Assembly (NCBI RefSeq): GCF_001050195.2
Contig: NZ_DF967965.1
Location: 2,755,412-2,792,602, forward strand
DNA: 37,191 nucleotides
Direction of reading: 5' to 3'
Source of the DNA: Anaerolinea thermolimosa
GTDB taxonomy: Bacteria > Chloroflexota > Anaerolineae > Anaerolineales > Anaerolineaceae
Below, one piece after another: positions 8,885-23,498 of this stretch. The notes beneath the pieces are model-generated. The model worked only from the letters and a program-made list of their open reading frames with translations, had not been told where the DNA came from and made no database searches. Both the position numbers and the translations under genes were made by a program. How positions within the stretch are numbered: the stretch's first letter is position 1; every line of letters starts with the position of its first letter.

Positions 8885-11251
8885 ATGTCTATCTCCGAAC
8901 GAGTTGCCCGTCTGAAACAGCAAAGCCTTGAGGCCATTCCTGTCCTTTCACCAGAACGTGCCCTGCTGATGACCGAATTTTACGCCAGCTCCAGCATCCT
9001 GGAGTCTACACCGGTCAAACGGGCGCGTTCCTTCCAGTATTTGCTGGAGCATAAAACCATTTGCATCCATCCCGGGGAGCTGATCGTGGGAGAGAAAGGC
9101 CCCGCCCCTAAAGCCACTCCCACTTATCCGGAGCTGTGCTGCCACTCACTGCAAGACCTCGACCTGTTAAACACCCGCGAGAAGATTCCCTTCAAAGTGG
9201 CACCCGAAACCCGCCGTCTTTACGAAGAGCGCATCATCCCCTTCTGGCAAGGGCGTAGCATGCGCGATCTCATCTTTGCCAGCATGACCCCCGAGTGGCT
9301 GGCCGCCTACCGGGCAGGCATCTTCACCGAGTTTATGGAGCAACGCGCCCCCGGCCATACCGTACTGGACGGCAAAATCTATCATAAGGGCATGCTCGAT
9401 TTCATCGCCGAGATCGACGCCGCCCTTGCCCGGCTGGATTTCCTCAATGACCCTCACGCTTATTCCCGCCAGGAAGAACTCAGGGCCATGCGCATCTGCG
9501 CCCGGGCGCTGATTCATTTTGCCGGGCGCCACGCCGACCTGGCCCGCCAGCTGGCCGGGCAAGAATCTGACCCGCAGCGGAAAAAAGAGCTGGAACGTAT
9601 CGCCTCGGTGTGTGAATGGGTACCCGCCCATGCCCCACGCGACTTCTGGGAAGCCCTTCAGTACTACTGGTTTGTCCACCTCGGCGTTACCACCGAGCTG
9701 AACACCTGGGATTCCTTCAGCCCTGGCCACCTCGATCAGCATCTTGAACCCTTCTATTACCGCGGCCTCAGCGAGGGCACATTGACGCGCGAAATGGCCC
9801 GCGAGCTCTTACAGTGTTTCTGGATCAAGTTCAATAACCAGCCAGCTCCGCCCAAGGTGGGCGTCACGGCTGCCGAAAGCGGCACTTACACCGATTTTGC
9901 TCAGATCAACCTCGGCGGCCTGCGGCCCGACGGCTCGGATGCAGTCAGCGAAGTCACTTACCTGATCCTTGACGTGGTGGAAGAGATGCGCCTGCTTCAA
10001 CCAAGCGCCTCTGTGCAGGTGAGCAAGAAGAATCCCGACCGCCTCATTCAACGCGCCGGCGAAATTATCCGCACGGGTTATGGGCAACCCTCGCTGTTCA
10101 ACGCCGATCTCATCGTTCAGGAACTGGTGCGCCAGGGAAAACGGGTAGAAGATGCCCGCCTGGGCGGTTCTTCGGGTTGTGTGGAAGTGGGCGTCTTTGG
10201 TCACGAAAATTACAACCTCACCGGTTACTTCAACCTGCCCAAGGTACTGGAAATCACCCTTCACAACGGAGTCGACCCACGCACCGGGGAGAAAATTGGC
10301 CTGGAAACCGGAGACCCGCGTTCCTTCCAGAGCTTCGATGATCTCTTTGCGGCTTTCGAACGCCAGATGCAGCATTTTATCGACATCAAAATCCGGGGGA
10401 ACAATGTCATCGAGCGGCTCTACGCCACCCACATGCCCGCGCCCTTCCTCTCCCTGTTGATTAATGACTGCATTGCTCGCGGTCAGGACTATCACGACGG
10501 CGGTGCCCGCTACAACACCAGCTATATCCAGGGTGTAGGCATTGGCACCATGGCCGATTCCCTCGCCGCCCTCGATACTCACGTCTTTCAGCGCCGCGAA
10601 GTCTCCATGGAAGAATTGCTCACCGCGCTCGCCAGGGATTTTGAAGGCCACGAACGTTTGCGCCTTTCGCTGCTTAACCGCGCTCCGAAGTATGGGAATG
10701 ACGATCCAGCCGCAGACAGGATGATGCAACGAGTGTTCGACGCCTATTTCAACGCCATCGATGGGCGCCCCAATACCCGCGGTGGCACCTACCACATCAA
10801 CCTGTTGCCCACCACCTGTCATGTGTATTTTGGCTCCGTCACCGGCGCGACCCCCGATGGACGCCGCGCCTGGACCCCTCTCAGCGAGGGTGTTTCCCCG
10901 GTGCAGGGAGCCGACCGCCGCGGCCCTACCGCAGTGATCCAGTCTCTCGCGCGGATGGATCACGTCCGTACGGGTGGAACGCTTTTGAACCAGAAGCTCA
11001 CTCCGCGTCTGCTTCAGGATGAAGAGGGACTGCGCCACCTTGTCCAACTGGTGCGCACCTACTTCCGGCTGGACGGGCATCATATCCAGTTCAACGTGGT
11101 GGACGCTGCCACCTTACGCCGTGCCCGGGAACACCCCGAGCAATACCGCGACCTCATCGTGCGTGTCGCTGGCTATTCGGATTACTTTGTCGATCTGAGC
11201 GAAGCTCTCCAGGAGGAGATCATCGCCCGCACCGAACATCAGACCTTCTAA
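8885..11251 (+). CDS. Glycyl radical enzyme, trans-4-hydroxy-L-proline dehydratase (HypD)-like
   Basis: 788 residues. An anaerobic enzyme whose Gly radical generates a Cys thiyl radical that attacks the substrate. The catalytic centre GGSSGCVE puts the thiyl Cys at 432 and the partner Glu at 434; the glycyl loop RVAGYSDYF puts the radical Gly at 763. Long blocks match my recollection of HypD: TPEWLAAYRAGIFTEFMEQR, RAPGHTV, TTELNTWDSFSPGHLDQH, FNNQPAPPKVGVT, YTDFAQIN and TGYFNLPKVLE. HypD dehydrates hydroxyproline to pyrroline-5-carboxylate. It is not pyruvate formate-lyase, which has two adjacent cysteines. Neither the radical-SAM activase nor pyrroline-5-carboxylate reductase lies nearby, so the activase must act in trans and the substrate remains to be shown. 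The ribosome binding site is weak, suggesting translational coupling to the upstream gene. Confidence 0.82.
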   Translation: MSISERVARLKQQSLEAIPVLSPERALLMTEFYASSSILESTPVKRARSFQYLLEHKTICIHPGELIVGEKGPAPKATPTYPELCCHSLQDLDLLNTREKIPFKVAPETRRLYEERIIPFWQGRSMRDLIFASMTPEWLAAYRAGIFTEFMEQRAPGHTVLDGKIYHKGMLDFIAEIDAALARLDFLNDPHAYSRQEELRAMRICARALIHFAGRHADLARQLAGQESDPQRKKELERIASVCEWVPAHAPRDFWEALQYYWFVHLGVTTELNTWDSFSPGHLDQHLEPFYYRGLSEGTLTREMARELLQCFWIKFNNQPAPPKVGVTAAESGTYTDFAQINLGGLRPDGSDAVSEVTYLILDVVEEMRLLQPSASVQVSKKNPDRLIQRAGEIIRTGYGQPSLFNADLIVQELVRQGKRVEDARLGGSSGCVEVGVFGHENYNLTGYFNLPKVLEITLHNGVDPRTGEKIGLETGDPRSFQSFDDLFAAFERQMQHFIDIKIRGNNVIERLYATHMPAPFLSLLINDCIARGQDYHDGGARYNTSYIQGVGIGTMADSLAALDTHVFQRREVSMEELLTALARDFEGHERLRLSLLNRAPKYGNDDPAADRMMQRVFDAYFNAIDGRPNTRGGTYHINLLPTTCHVYFGSVTGATPDGRRAWTPLSEGVSPVQGADRRGPTAVIQSLARMDHVRTGGTLLNQKLTPRLLQDEEGLRHLVQLVRTYFRLDGHHIQFNVVDAATLRRAREHPEQYRDLIVRVAGYSDYFVDLSEALQEEIIARTEHQTF

Positions 11252-11285
11252 AAGTTTCATTACAACCTGCATGGAGTGAACCCAA

Positions 11286-12245
11286 ATGCCCTGGACCAGT
11301 GTTACCCCGATTGTGCTCTGGGCGGTCATTTTTATTCCGCTGGCTGTTGCCCTCTGGTTCATCCAGTTCAACAGCCGTCTAACCGCCCTCCTGTTCATTG
11401 TCGCCTATGCCGCGGCCAGTTTCTTCTGGGTGATGACCGTAAATTGGTCACTGGTGTGGTATTACCTGCGCTTCGTACCCGCGGTCTTTGTATTGTTGCT
11501 CATCATCCGTCAGATCTATCTCACCGATGGAAAACCTTTCTTCCCCCGGGGAGGTGTGGCAGGCTGGGCGGCCTTCTTCGTCGCCCTCCTCCTGATCGCC
11601 GCCTGCATTCCTCTTAATGCGCGTGTGCTCGAATCCTACGACTATGAGAGCTATTACAAAGAAGACGCGATTCTGGTGCTGTTCCCTCTGCGAGAGGGTA
11701 TGTACGTCATCACGAATGGCGGCAACGGTATTCAGGGGCTGGGGATGAACGATCATGTCCGCAGTCTGTTCGGCACACCCAGCGGTACCCTCCCCAACCA
11801 GGGATACGCCGTAGATATCATGAAAATGACCGTTCGTGGAACGGTCAGTGAAGGCATTCTCAACCGCGATTACCGGAAATATCTGAGTTACAACGAGCCC
11901 GTACACAGCCCATGTGTAGGCCAGGTGGTCAAGGTAGTCGATGGCATTCCCGATGTGCCCGTCCTCGCTCCGGGAGACCCGCTGGGGAACTATGTGGTGC
12001 TCAAGTGCTTTGAGTGGTACGTCACCCTCGCCAATTTCCGTTCCGGCACTTTCTTCGTGAAAGAAGGGGATCGAGTAGGGCTTGGGCAGGTTCTGGGGCG
12101 CATTGGCAACTCTGGAACACCTTCCATTCCTCATCTGCACATGCAGGTAAATCTGGGGAGTATGGAAGCAGACGCTCCCGCCGTGCCCATCCTCTTCGAA
12201 TTGCGTTTCTCGGCGAGAAACGCCATCTATATTCCACAATTCTAG
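11286..12245 (+). CDS. Membrane protein with C-terminal M23/LytM-like peptidase domain
   Basis: 319 residues. Four N-terminal hydrophobic segments occupy about residues 8-115 (for example IVLWAVIFIPLAVALWFIQ and GGVAGWAAFFVALLLIAA). They are followed by a beta-rich M23 domain (about 165-300) that should face outside. M23 marks seen are Asp177 in NQGYAVDIM, GNYVVLKC, GLGQVLGRIGNSGTPSIPHL and the zinc pair His283/His285 (HLH). The usual His four residues before the metal Asp is Gly here; the arrangement NQGYAVD resembles an M23 subgroup with QxYAxD, where a His further upstream (such as the one in MNDHV) may substitute. It may be a peptidoglycan hydrolase or a non-catalytic binder. Ribosome binding site GGAG. 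It sits 34 bases after the glycyl radical enzyme, in the same transcription unit. Confidence 0.7.
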   Translation: MPWTSVTPIVLWAVIFIPLAVALWFIQFNSRLTALLFIVAYAAASFFWVMTVNWSLVWYYLRFVPAVFVLLLIIRQIYLTDGKPFFPRGGVAGWAAFFVALLLIAACIPLNARVLESYDYESYYKEDAILVLFPLREGMYVITNGGNGIQGLGMNDHVRSLFGTPSGTLPNQGYAVDIMKMTVRGTVSEGILNRDYRKYLSYNEPVHSPCVGQVVKVVDGIPDVPVLAPGDPLGNYVVLKCFEWYVTLANFRSGTFFVKEGDRVGLGQVLGRIGNSGTPSIPHLHMQVNLGSMEADAPAVPILFELRFSARNAIYIPQF

Positions 12246-12266
12246 CCACCCGCCCCCCCAAACTAG

Positions 12267-12307
12267 CCGGGGCCGCCCATATTTGAGGCAGCCCCGGTTT
12301 TATTCTT
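12267..12307 (+). terminator. Intrinsic terminator of the 7833-12245 operon
   Basis: CCGGGGC (12267-12273) pairs with GCCCCGG (12291-12297). A further GCC/GGC pairing closes the top after one mismatch, and TTTTATTCTT follows on the plus strand. It is 22 bases past the M23-like gene stop and also separates it from the convergent beta-galactosidase gene. Confidence 0.85.
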
Positions 12308-12325
12308 AAGCGGGCAAAAGGATTT

Positions 12326-15493
<3,168 letters not shown>

Positions 15494-15509
15494 TCAATTC
15501 TGCAACCCA

Positions 15510-16601
15510 TCATCGATGCCGCGAGGCATCTTCTTCGGCCAGGGTGCGTAAAAAGTTCGAGACCTCATCCGGCCTGGCATACGCCCCTTCCCAGGGGTTG
15601 ACCACCAGCAAAAAGCCCTTGCCGCCCAGTTCGCGCACAATGCGGCGTGCCCCATCCGGAGTGACAAACACCTGGCACAACTTTCCGCCATCTCGAATGC
15701 GCTTCAGCAGCGGCAGCCACTCTTCGGGCGGGGGCGCGCCGTCTCCCGGAATCCATTGAATTCCCCTCAACCGTTCAATGCCCAGCAACAGGTCGAGATG
15801 GGGAATCTCTCCCTTGCCATCCAGATGATAAAAGCCGTGGTCGAGATAGGCACAGCAGGATTCCAGGTCTGGCAAAACAAAGCGTTTGAACATCGCCGGA
15901 GAAATCATGTACGAAAAATCACACTGGAGCATGTACGTCTTCCCGGTTGACCAGATCGGCGCCCAGCAGCTCGTCCCCCGGCAGGCAGGGCGGATAATCT
16001 GGTACAGCTCATCGTAATAACGTATCCAGAGTGAAGTAATCTGCCTCACCAGGCGGTCCACTTCCTCGGGATAATCGATCAGGTCAACGAGCAAATCCTG
16101 GGTATCACGGAAAGAAGCCAGAATATCCAGGTTCCCTCCCAGATCGGTATGAGCAACAGCCAGCTGATCACCAAACCGCTCAACCAGCCTGGCCGTGATA
16201 TCTTTGACCCGCTTCCACCAGATATTTTCCGGGTCGTATTCGAATTGAATTTCCTGAATGGGGCGCCTGACTTTAGGTCTGAACCAGACCGTCTCCGAAG
16301 GCTCGGTAACACTGTGCACCTCCGAACCGAGAAAACCCGCCACAATCCCCGGGCCAAAATTGACCCACAGCCACGGGAAGGCATCGGCGTAGAAGCGCAC
16401 TCCTGCCAGATAGCGCGCATAGATCTCCACCACCTGTTCCGCGGGCATTTCCAGCGGATAATTGCTCATATACCCCAGCGGCGCGGGCACAGAAGGATCA
16501 GGCAAAGCCAGATACACCAGTGGCCGATCCAGTTCCCCGGCCCACCAGGCCATTGTGTCGCGTTCCACGCGATCCCAATCTTCGCGGGTGAAATTCAACA
16601 T
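15510..16601 (-). CDS. URO-D superfamily protein of unknown function, lacking the zinc-ligand cysteines
   Basis: 363 residues from ATG 16601, chosen because AGGGAGGGG stands just before it; the frame extends 57 bases further up through a hairpin. The sequence has the uroporphyrinogen decarboxylase-like barrel pattern (for example HTDLGGNLDILASFRDTQDL, DFSYMISPAMFKRFVLPDLE, FYHLDGKGEIPHLDLLL). Where MtaA-type proteins have HxCG, it has HLDG, and no C-terminal GPGC is seen, so thiol methyl transfer is unlikely. It is not heme-pathway HemE by sequence. Such proteins occur near glycoside hydrolase genes in several phyla as I recall, with no established role. It lies between two GH2 genes on the same strand, which points to a part in sugar catabolism. 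No specific reaction is proposed. Confidence 0.65.
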   Translation of the reverse strand: MLNFTREDWDRVERDTMAWWAGELDRPLVYLALPDPSVPAPLGYMSNYPLEMPAEQVVEIYARYLAGVRFYADAFPWLWVNFGPGIVAGFLGSEVHSVTEPSETVWFRPKVRRPIQEIQFEYDPENIWWKRVKDITARLVERFGDQLAVAHTDLGGNLDILASFRDTQDLLVDLIDYPEEVDRLVRQITSLWIRYYDELYQIIRPACRGTSCWAPIWSTGKTYMLQCDFSYMISPAMFKRFVLPDLESCCAYLDHGFYHLDGKGEIPHLDLLLGIERLRGIQWIPGDGAPPPEEWLPLLKRIRDGGKLCQVFVTPDGARRIVRELGGKGFLLVVNPWEGAYARPDEVSNFLRTLAEEDASRHR

Positions 16602-16613
16602 ATCCCCTCCCTT

Positions 16614-16643
16614 CACGGGCGCAGCCGTGTGACTGCGCCCGTG
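16614..16643 (-). promoter_or_regulatory. Intercistronic 10-bp perfect hairpin before the URO-D-like gene
   Basis: CACGGGCGCA (16614-16623) and TGCGCCCGTG (16634-16643) form a perfect GC-rich stem with a 10-base loop. On the minus strand it sits 19 bases after the upstream GH2 stop and ends 3 bases before the AGGGAGGGG ribosome binding site of the next gene. No T-run follows, so it is a likely mRNA processing, stability or translation control element and not a terminator. Confidence 0.6.
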
Positions 16644-16662
16644 TACCCATGAAATCAATTCA

Positions 16663-20091
<3,429 letters not shown>

Positions 20092-20113
20092 TCAAAATCA
20101 CCAACTGTTTTCC

Positions 20114-20147
20114 AAAAAGAACCCGGTGAAGGTCCTCCACCAGGTTC
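20114..20147 (-). terminator. Intrinsic terminator-like hairpin between the transporter operon and the GH2 gene
   Basis: On the minus strand GAACC-GGTG pairs with CACC-GGTTC (each arm broken by one mismatch, 9-base loop; 20119-20147) and TTTTT (20118-20114) follows. It lies 42 bases after the stop of the DppF-type gene. No strong promoter is seen before the GH2 start, so partial read-through may set the enzyme-to-transporter ratio. Confidence 0.6.
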
Positions 20148-20188
20148 AAAAAATCCGATTGATTGCCCAGAGGTGGTTGACAGCCGGG

Positions 20189-21232
20189 TTACTGCCGGGC
20201 CAGGATCTCCGATACACCCGTTAGAGAAAGCTCACGCGCCCGATGGCATTTGACAAAATGACCCGGCTTCACCTCTTCAAGCTCTGGCTCTCTGGTCCTG
20301 CATAGATCTACCGCATAAGAACAGCGCGGATGGAAATAGCATCCCGAAGGCGGATTGGCCGGGCTGGCCACCTCGCCGGTCAGCAGTACGCGCTTCTGAC
20401 GGGGCCGCGGGTCTGGAAGAGGAATGGCCGACATCAACGCTTCGGTGTACGGGTGCATGGGATTGGTATAAAGCTCCCTGGTCTCGGCCATTTCTACCAT
20501 CTTTCCCACATACATCACTGCCACGCGGTCGCTGATGTGAGCCACCACGCTCAGATCATGCGCCACGAACAGATAAGTCAGACCAAGGTCTTCCTGTAAA
20601 TCCTGGAGAAGGTTTAGAATCTGCGCCTGCACCGACACATCCAGCGCCGAGACCGGTTCATCGCAAACCACGAACTTGGGATTTGGCGCAAGTGCCCGTG
20701 CCAGACCGATGCGCTGGCGTTGCCCACCGGAAAACGCATGTGGGTAGCGGCGCATGTATTCAGGGCGCAACCCCACCCGCCGCAACATTTCAGCCACCCG
20801 GTCTTCCAGCTCACTGCCATGAGCGATGTTCATCGCCCGTAAAGGTGCACCTACAATGTCCAGCAGCGTCATCCGGGGATTCAGCGAAGCATACGGGTCC
20901 TGGAAAATCATCCGCATACTCCGCCGTACCACCCGCAGTTTTTCATCATCCAGTTGGGCTACGTCCACCCGCCCAAGGTGGGGATCTCGAAAGAACACCG
21001 AACCGCTGGTTGGATTGATCGCGCGCAGAATCGAGCGCCCGGCAGTGGTCTTCCCACAGCCACTTTCTCCCACCAGCCCGAGTGTCTCACCTTCCATAAT
21101 ATAAAAGCTGAGGTTATCTACCGCTTTCACATGCCCCACCACCCGTTTAAAGTAACCACGGCGGATGGGGAAAAACTTCTTCAGGTCGACAACTTCCAGC
21201 AAAGGTTCAGCAGTTTGTACCTGATCTGTCAT
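20189..21232 (-). CDS. Oligopeptide/oligosaccharide ABC transporter ATP-binding protein, DppF/OppF type
   Basis: 347 residues from ATG 21232, which has GAGGGA six bases upstream; an in-frame ATG at 21250 is less well placed. Complete ABC ATPase: Walker [10 protein letters not shown]-loop [14 protein letters not shown], signature [14 protein letters not shown], Walker [14 protein letters not shown]-loop FVAHDLSVV. The C-terminal Opp/Dpp extension has the cysteine-rich patch ([18 protein letters not shown]) that binds an Fe-S cluster in some family members. It pairs with the DppD-type ATPase just upstream to power import. It is the last gene of the transport operon. Confidence 0.92.
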   Translation of the reverse strand: MTDQVQTAEPLLEVVDLKKFFPIRRGYFKRVVGHVKAVDNLSFYIMEGETLGLVGESGCGKTTAGRSILRAINPTSGSVFFRDPHLGRVDVAQLDDEKLRVVRRSMRMIFQDPYASLNPRMTLLDIVGAPLRAMNIAHGSELEDRVAEMLRRVGLRPEYMRRYPHAFSGGQRQRIGLARALAPNPKFVVCDEPVSALDVSVQAQILNLLQDLQEDLGLTYLFVAHDLSVVAHISDRVAVMYVGKMVEMAETRELYTNPMHPYTEALMSAIPLPDPRPRQKRVLLTGEVASPANPPSGCYFHPRCSYAVDLCRTREPELEEVKPGHFVKCHRARELSLTGVSEILARQ

Positions 21233-21265
21233 GCTTGTTCCCTCACTCATTTCTGGCCGCCCTGT

Positions 21266-22324
21266 CTAGTGGGAGGTATAGAGATGGCAGCGCACCATAT
21301 GCCCGGGCGCGGCTTCAATTTCCGGCACTTCGACTTCATCGCACACCCCGCTGATCATCACGGGGCAACGTGGATGGAAGGGGCATCCCTTCAAGCGCGC
21401 ATAGGGATCGGGCACCATCCCCTTAATCACGTTCAGGCGGCTTTTCTCCTGCCGGGTAAGCGCATCGCGCAACTGGGGAATAGAAGTCAACAGTGCCTGC
21501 GTGTAAGGGTGCAGGGGGTGGAAGAACAACTCCTTCACATCTGTCTTTTCCACAACCCGCCCCAGGTACATCACCGCTACTTCCTGTGCCATTTCGGCAA
21601 TCACCCCCAGGTTATGGGTGATATACATGATTCCCATTCCAAGCTCTTCTTGCAATTCGCGCATGAGCTTGAGAATCTGAGCTTCCGTGGTCACATCCAG
21701 CGCTGTGGTAGGTTCGTCCGCAATCAGCAACTGAGGGCGGCAACTGAGGGCCATGGCAATCACAGCACGCTGGCGCATCCCCCCGCTGAGCTGAAAGGGA
21801 TATTCATCCACCACACGCTCCGGGTTCGACATGCGCACCCTGGCCAGAATATCAATGGTCATCTCGCGGGCTGTCTTTTTATCCACCTTCTGATGGAGAA
21901 TAATCGCCTCCATAATCTGCTGGCCCACGGTGCGCACCGGGCTCATGGCCGTCATCGGCTCCTGAAAGACAATGGAGATGTAATTCCCACGAATATTGCG
22001 GATCGTCTCCCCGTTCGGGTCTACCTTGGCCAGGTTAATGACTTCTGCCTGTGACGAGCTGCCATCCTTGGGCACTTTATAGAAGAAAATATCTCCTCCG
22101 ACGATCTTTCCCGGTGGACTCACCAGACGCAGGATGGAATAAGCGGTAATGCTTTTTCCACAACCGCTTTCGCCCACAATTCCCATCGTTACACCACGGT
22201 TAACTGTGAGGTTAACCCCGTCCACCGCGCGAACCACCCCTTCCGCCAGGAAAAAGTAAGTGCGCAGGTCTTTGATCTCAACCAGAACGGATGAATTCTG
22301 AGGTGTAGTATGTTGCTCTGGCAT
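21266..22324 (-). CDS. Oligopeptide/oligosaccharide ABC transporter ATP-binding protein, DppD/OppD type
   Basis: 352 residues. Walker A GESGCGKS, Q-loop IVFQEPMTAMSPVRTV, signature LSGGMRQRAVIAMAL, Walker B LLIADEPTTALD, H-loop YITHNLGVIAEMA, and the C-terminal cysteine patch KGCPFHPRCPVMISGVC. A short insertion (FYKVPKDGSSSQAEVINLA) sits between Walker A and the Q-loop. It lies 10 bases after the DppC-type permease gene and 33 bases before the DppF start. As with the rest of this set, sequence alone does not separate peptide from sugar import; the GH2 genes downstream favour oligosaccharides. Confidence 0.92.
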   Translation of the reverse strand: MPEQHTTPQNSSVLVEIKDLRTYFFLAEGVVRAVDGVNLTVNRGVTMGIVGESGCGKSITAYSILRLVSPPGKIVGGDIFFYKVPKDGSSSQAEVINLAKVDPNGETIRNIRGNYISIVFQEPMTAMSPVRTVGQQIMEAIILHQKVDKKTAREMTIDILARVRMSNPERVVDEYPFQLSGGMRQRAVIAMALSCRPQLLIADEPTTALDVTTEAQILKLMRELQEELGMGIMYITHNLGVIAEMAQEVAVMYLGRVVEKTDVKELFFHPLHPYTQALLTSIPQLRDALTRQEKSRLNVIKGMVPDPYARLKGCPFHPRCPVMISGVCDEVEVPEIEAAPGHMVRCHLYTSH

Positions 22325-22334
22325 AAGGCACCTG

Positions 22335-23498
22335 TTAAGTTACATAGGGATCTGCGGCGTCGCGCAGGCCGTCGCCCAGGAAGTTGAACATGAGTACCGC
22401 CGTCACCACAAAAACGGTAGGCCACAGAAGCCACGGTAATTGCGAGACCGTCTGGATGGTCTGAGCATCCTGCAACATCACCCCCCAGCTGATGGTAGGT
22501 GCGCGCAATCCAATCCCCAGGAAGCTGAGCGATGTCTCACCCAGGATCATCCCCGGAATGGAAATGGTCAGCGAAACGATGATGTAGCTGGCAAAACCGG
22601 GAAGCATGTAGCGCGTGATGATGCTCCATTCACTCTCACCGTCCAGCCTGGCCGCCATGACAAAGTCTTCTTCACGCATACTGAGCATCTTTCCACGCAC
22701 CGTACGCGCCAGGCTCGTCCACCCAAAGATGGAGAGAATGATGGTGACGAAGAAGTAGGTGCGCAGTTGAGGCCAGTCTTGCGGAAGTGCCGCTGCCAGC
22801 GACATCCACAGGGGAATTTGCGGTAACGAGATCAGGACGTCGATGATGCGCATGATCACCTCATCAACGACCCCGCCAAAGAACCCCGCCACACCGCCGA
22901 GCAATAACCCGAAGATAAACGAGAGGGCCACACCGATCAATCCTACCGTAAGTGAGATGCGCCCCCCGAAGAAGATACGCGAAAGAAGGTCCCGCCCCAG
23001 GCTATCGGTGCCCAGAAGGAAGAAGGGGTAAGGCTTGGTAATATCCGGCTGATCGATTCCAATCAGGTGTCGATCCCAGGAGAACAGCCCCCACAGTTTA
23101 TAGGGGTCACCTTTGGCAAAAAACTTGACGGGTAAAATGGTGTTAAAGTCGATCTGATACACCGGGCGCAAAGTCACCGGATCGCGTCCGAAGACCATAT
23201 TGTAAACAAAAGGCCCGCGGAAATTCCCGTTGTAATCAAAAAAGTAAATTTTCATGGGAGGCATTGCCGCATATTCCTTCATGCGATGCAATGGGTCCCA
23301 TGGTGAAACCACCTCGGCAAAGATGGCAATCAGATAGAAAATAGAGAGCACCACCATTGCCAGTTGAGCCAGTTTATGGCGCCGGAATTTCCACCATACC
23401 AGCTGCCACTGGCTGGCACGGTAGAACGCCTCGTCTTTGGTGATGACCGGCGATCCATTGTTCGGTACTTCTACCTTAGGCATGGTCGTCTCGCTCAT
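22335..23498 (-). CDS. ABC transporter permease, DppC/OppC type
   Basis: 387 residues, longer than the usual 290-310. The extra length is a large extracytoplasmic loop between the first transmembrane helix (LAQLAMVVLSIFYLIAIFAE) and the HLLGTDSLGRD-type motif (here FFLLGTDSLGRDLLSRIFFG). The binding-protein-dependent transport domain follows (RISLTVGLIGVALSFIFGLL and others) with the ATPase-contact EAA-like loop near AARLDGESEWSIITRYMLPG. The enlarged loop may contact the solute-binding protein. It overlaps the DppB-type gene by four bases (ATGA), with ribosome binding site GGAGGTG, so translation is coupled. Confidence 0.92.
   Translation of the reverse strand: MSETTMPKVEVPNNGSPVITKDEAFYRASQWQLVWWKFRRHKLAQLAMVVLSIFYLIAIFAEVVSPWDPLHRMKEYAAMPPMKIYFFDYNGNFRGPFVYNMVFGRDPVTLRPVYQIDFNTILPVKFFAKGDPYKLWGLFSWDRHLIGIDQPDITKPYPFFLLGTDSLGRDLLSRIFFGGRISLTVGLIGVALSFIFGLLLGGVAGFFGGVVDEVIMRIIDVLISLPQIPLWMSLAAALPQDWPQLRTYFFVTIILSIFGWTSLARTVRGKMLSMREEDFVMAARLDGESEWSIITRYMLPGFASYIIVSLTISIPGMILGETSLSFLGIGLRAPTISWGVMLQDAQTIQTVSQLPWLLWPTVFVVTAVLMFNFLGDGLRDAADPYVT

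Noticed and set aside
9809-11083. A 424-codon open frame antisense to the glycyl radical enzyme
   Set aside because: Its composition is that of an antisense shadow of a GC-rich gene; it has no motif, while the sense strand carries an unmistakable enzyme.
8885-11251. Pyruvate formate-lyase or choline trimethylamine-lyase as the identity of the glycyl radical enzyme
   Set aside because: There is a single catalytic Cys in GCVE rather than the adjacent Cys pair of pyruvate formate-lyase, and extended blocks fit HypD better than the choline enzyme.
20114-20153. The hairpin read as a plus-strand terminator
   Set aside because: On the plus strand it is followed by A residues; only the minus strand has the T-run, and no plus-strand gene ends here.
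20954-22054. A 366-codon plus-strand frame across the two ATPase genes
   Set aside because: It overlaps two complete ABC ATPases on the other strand and contains no recognisable domain.
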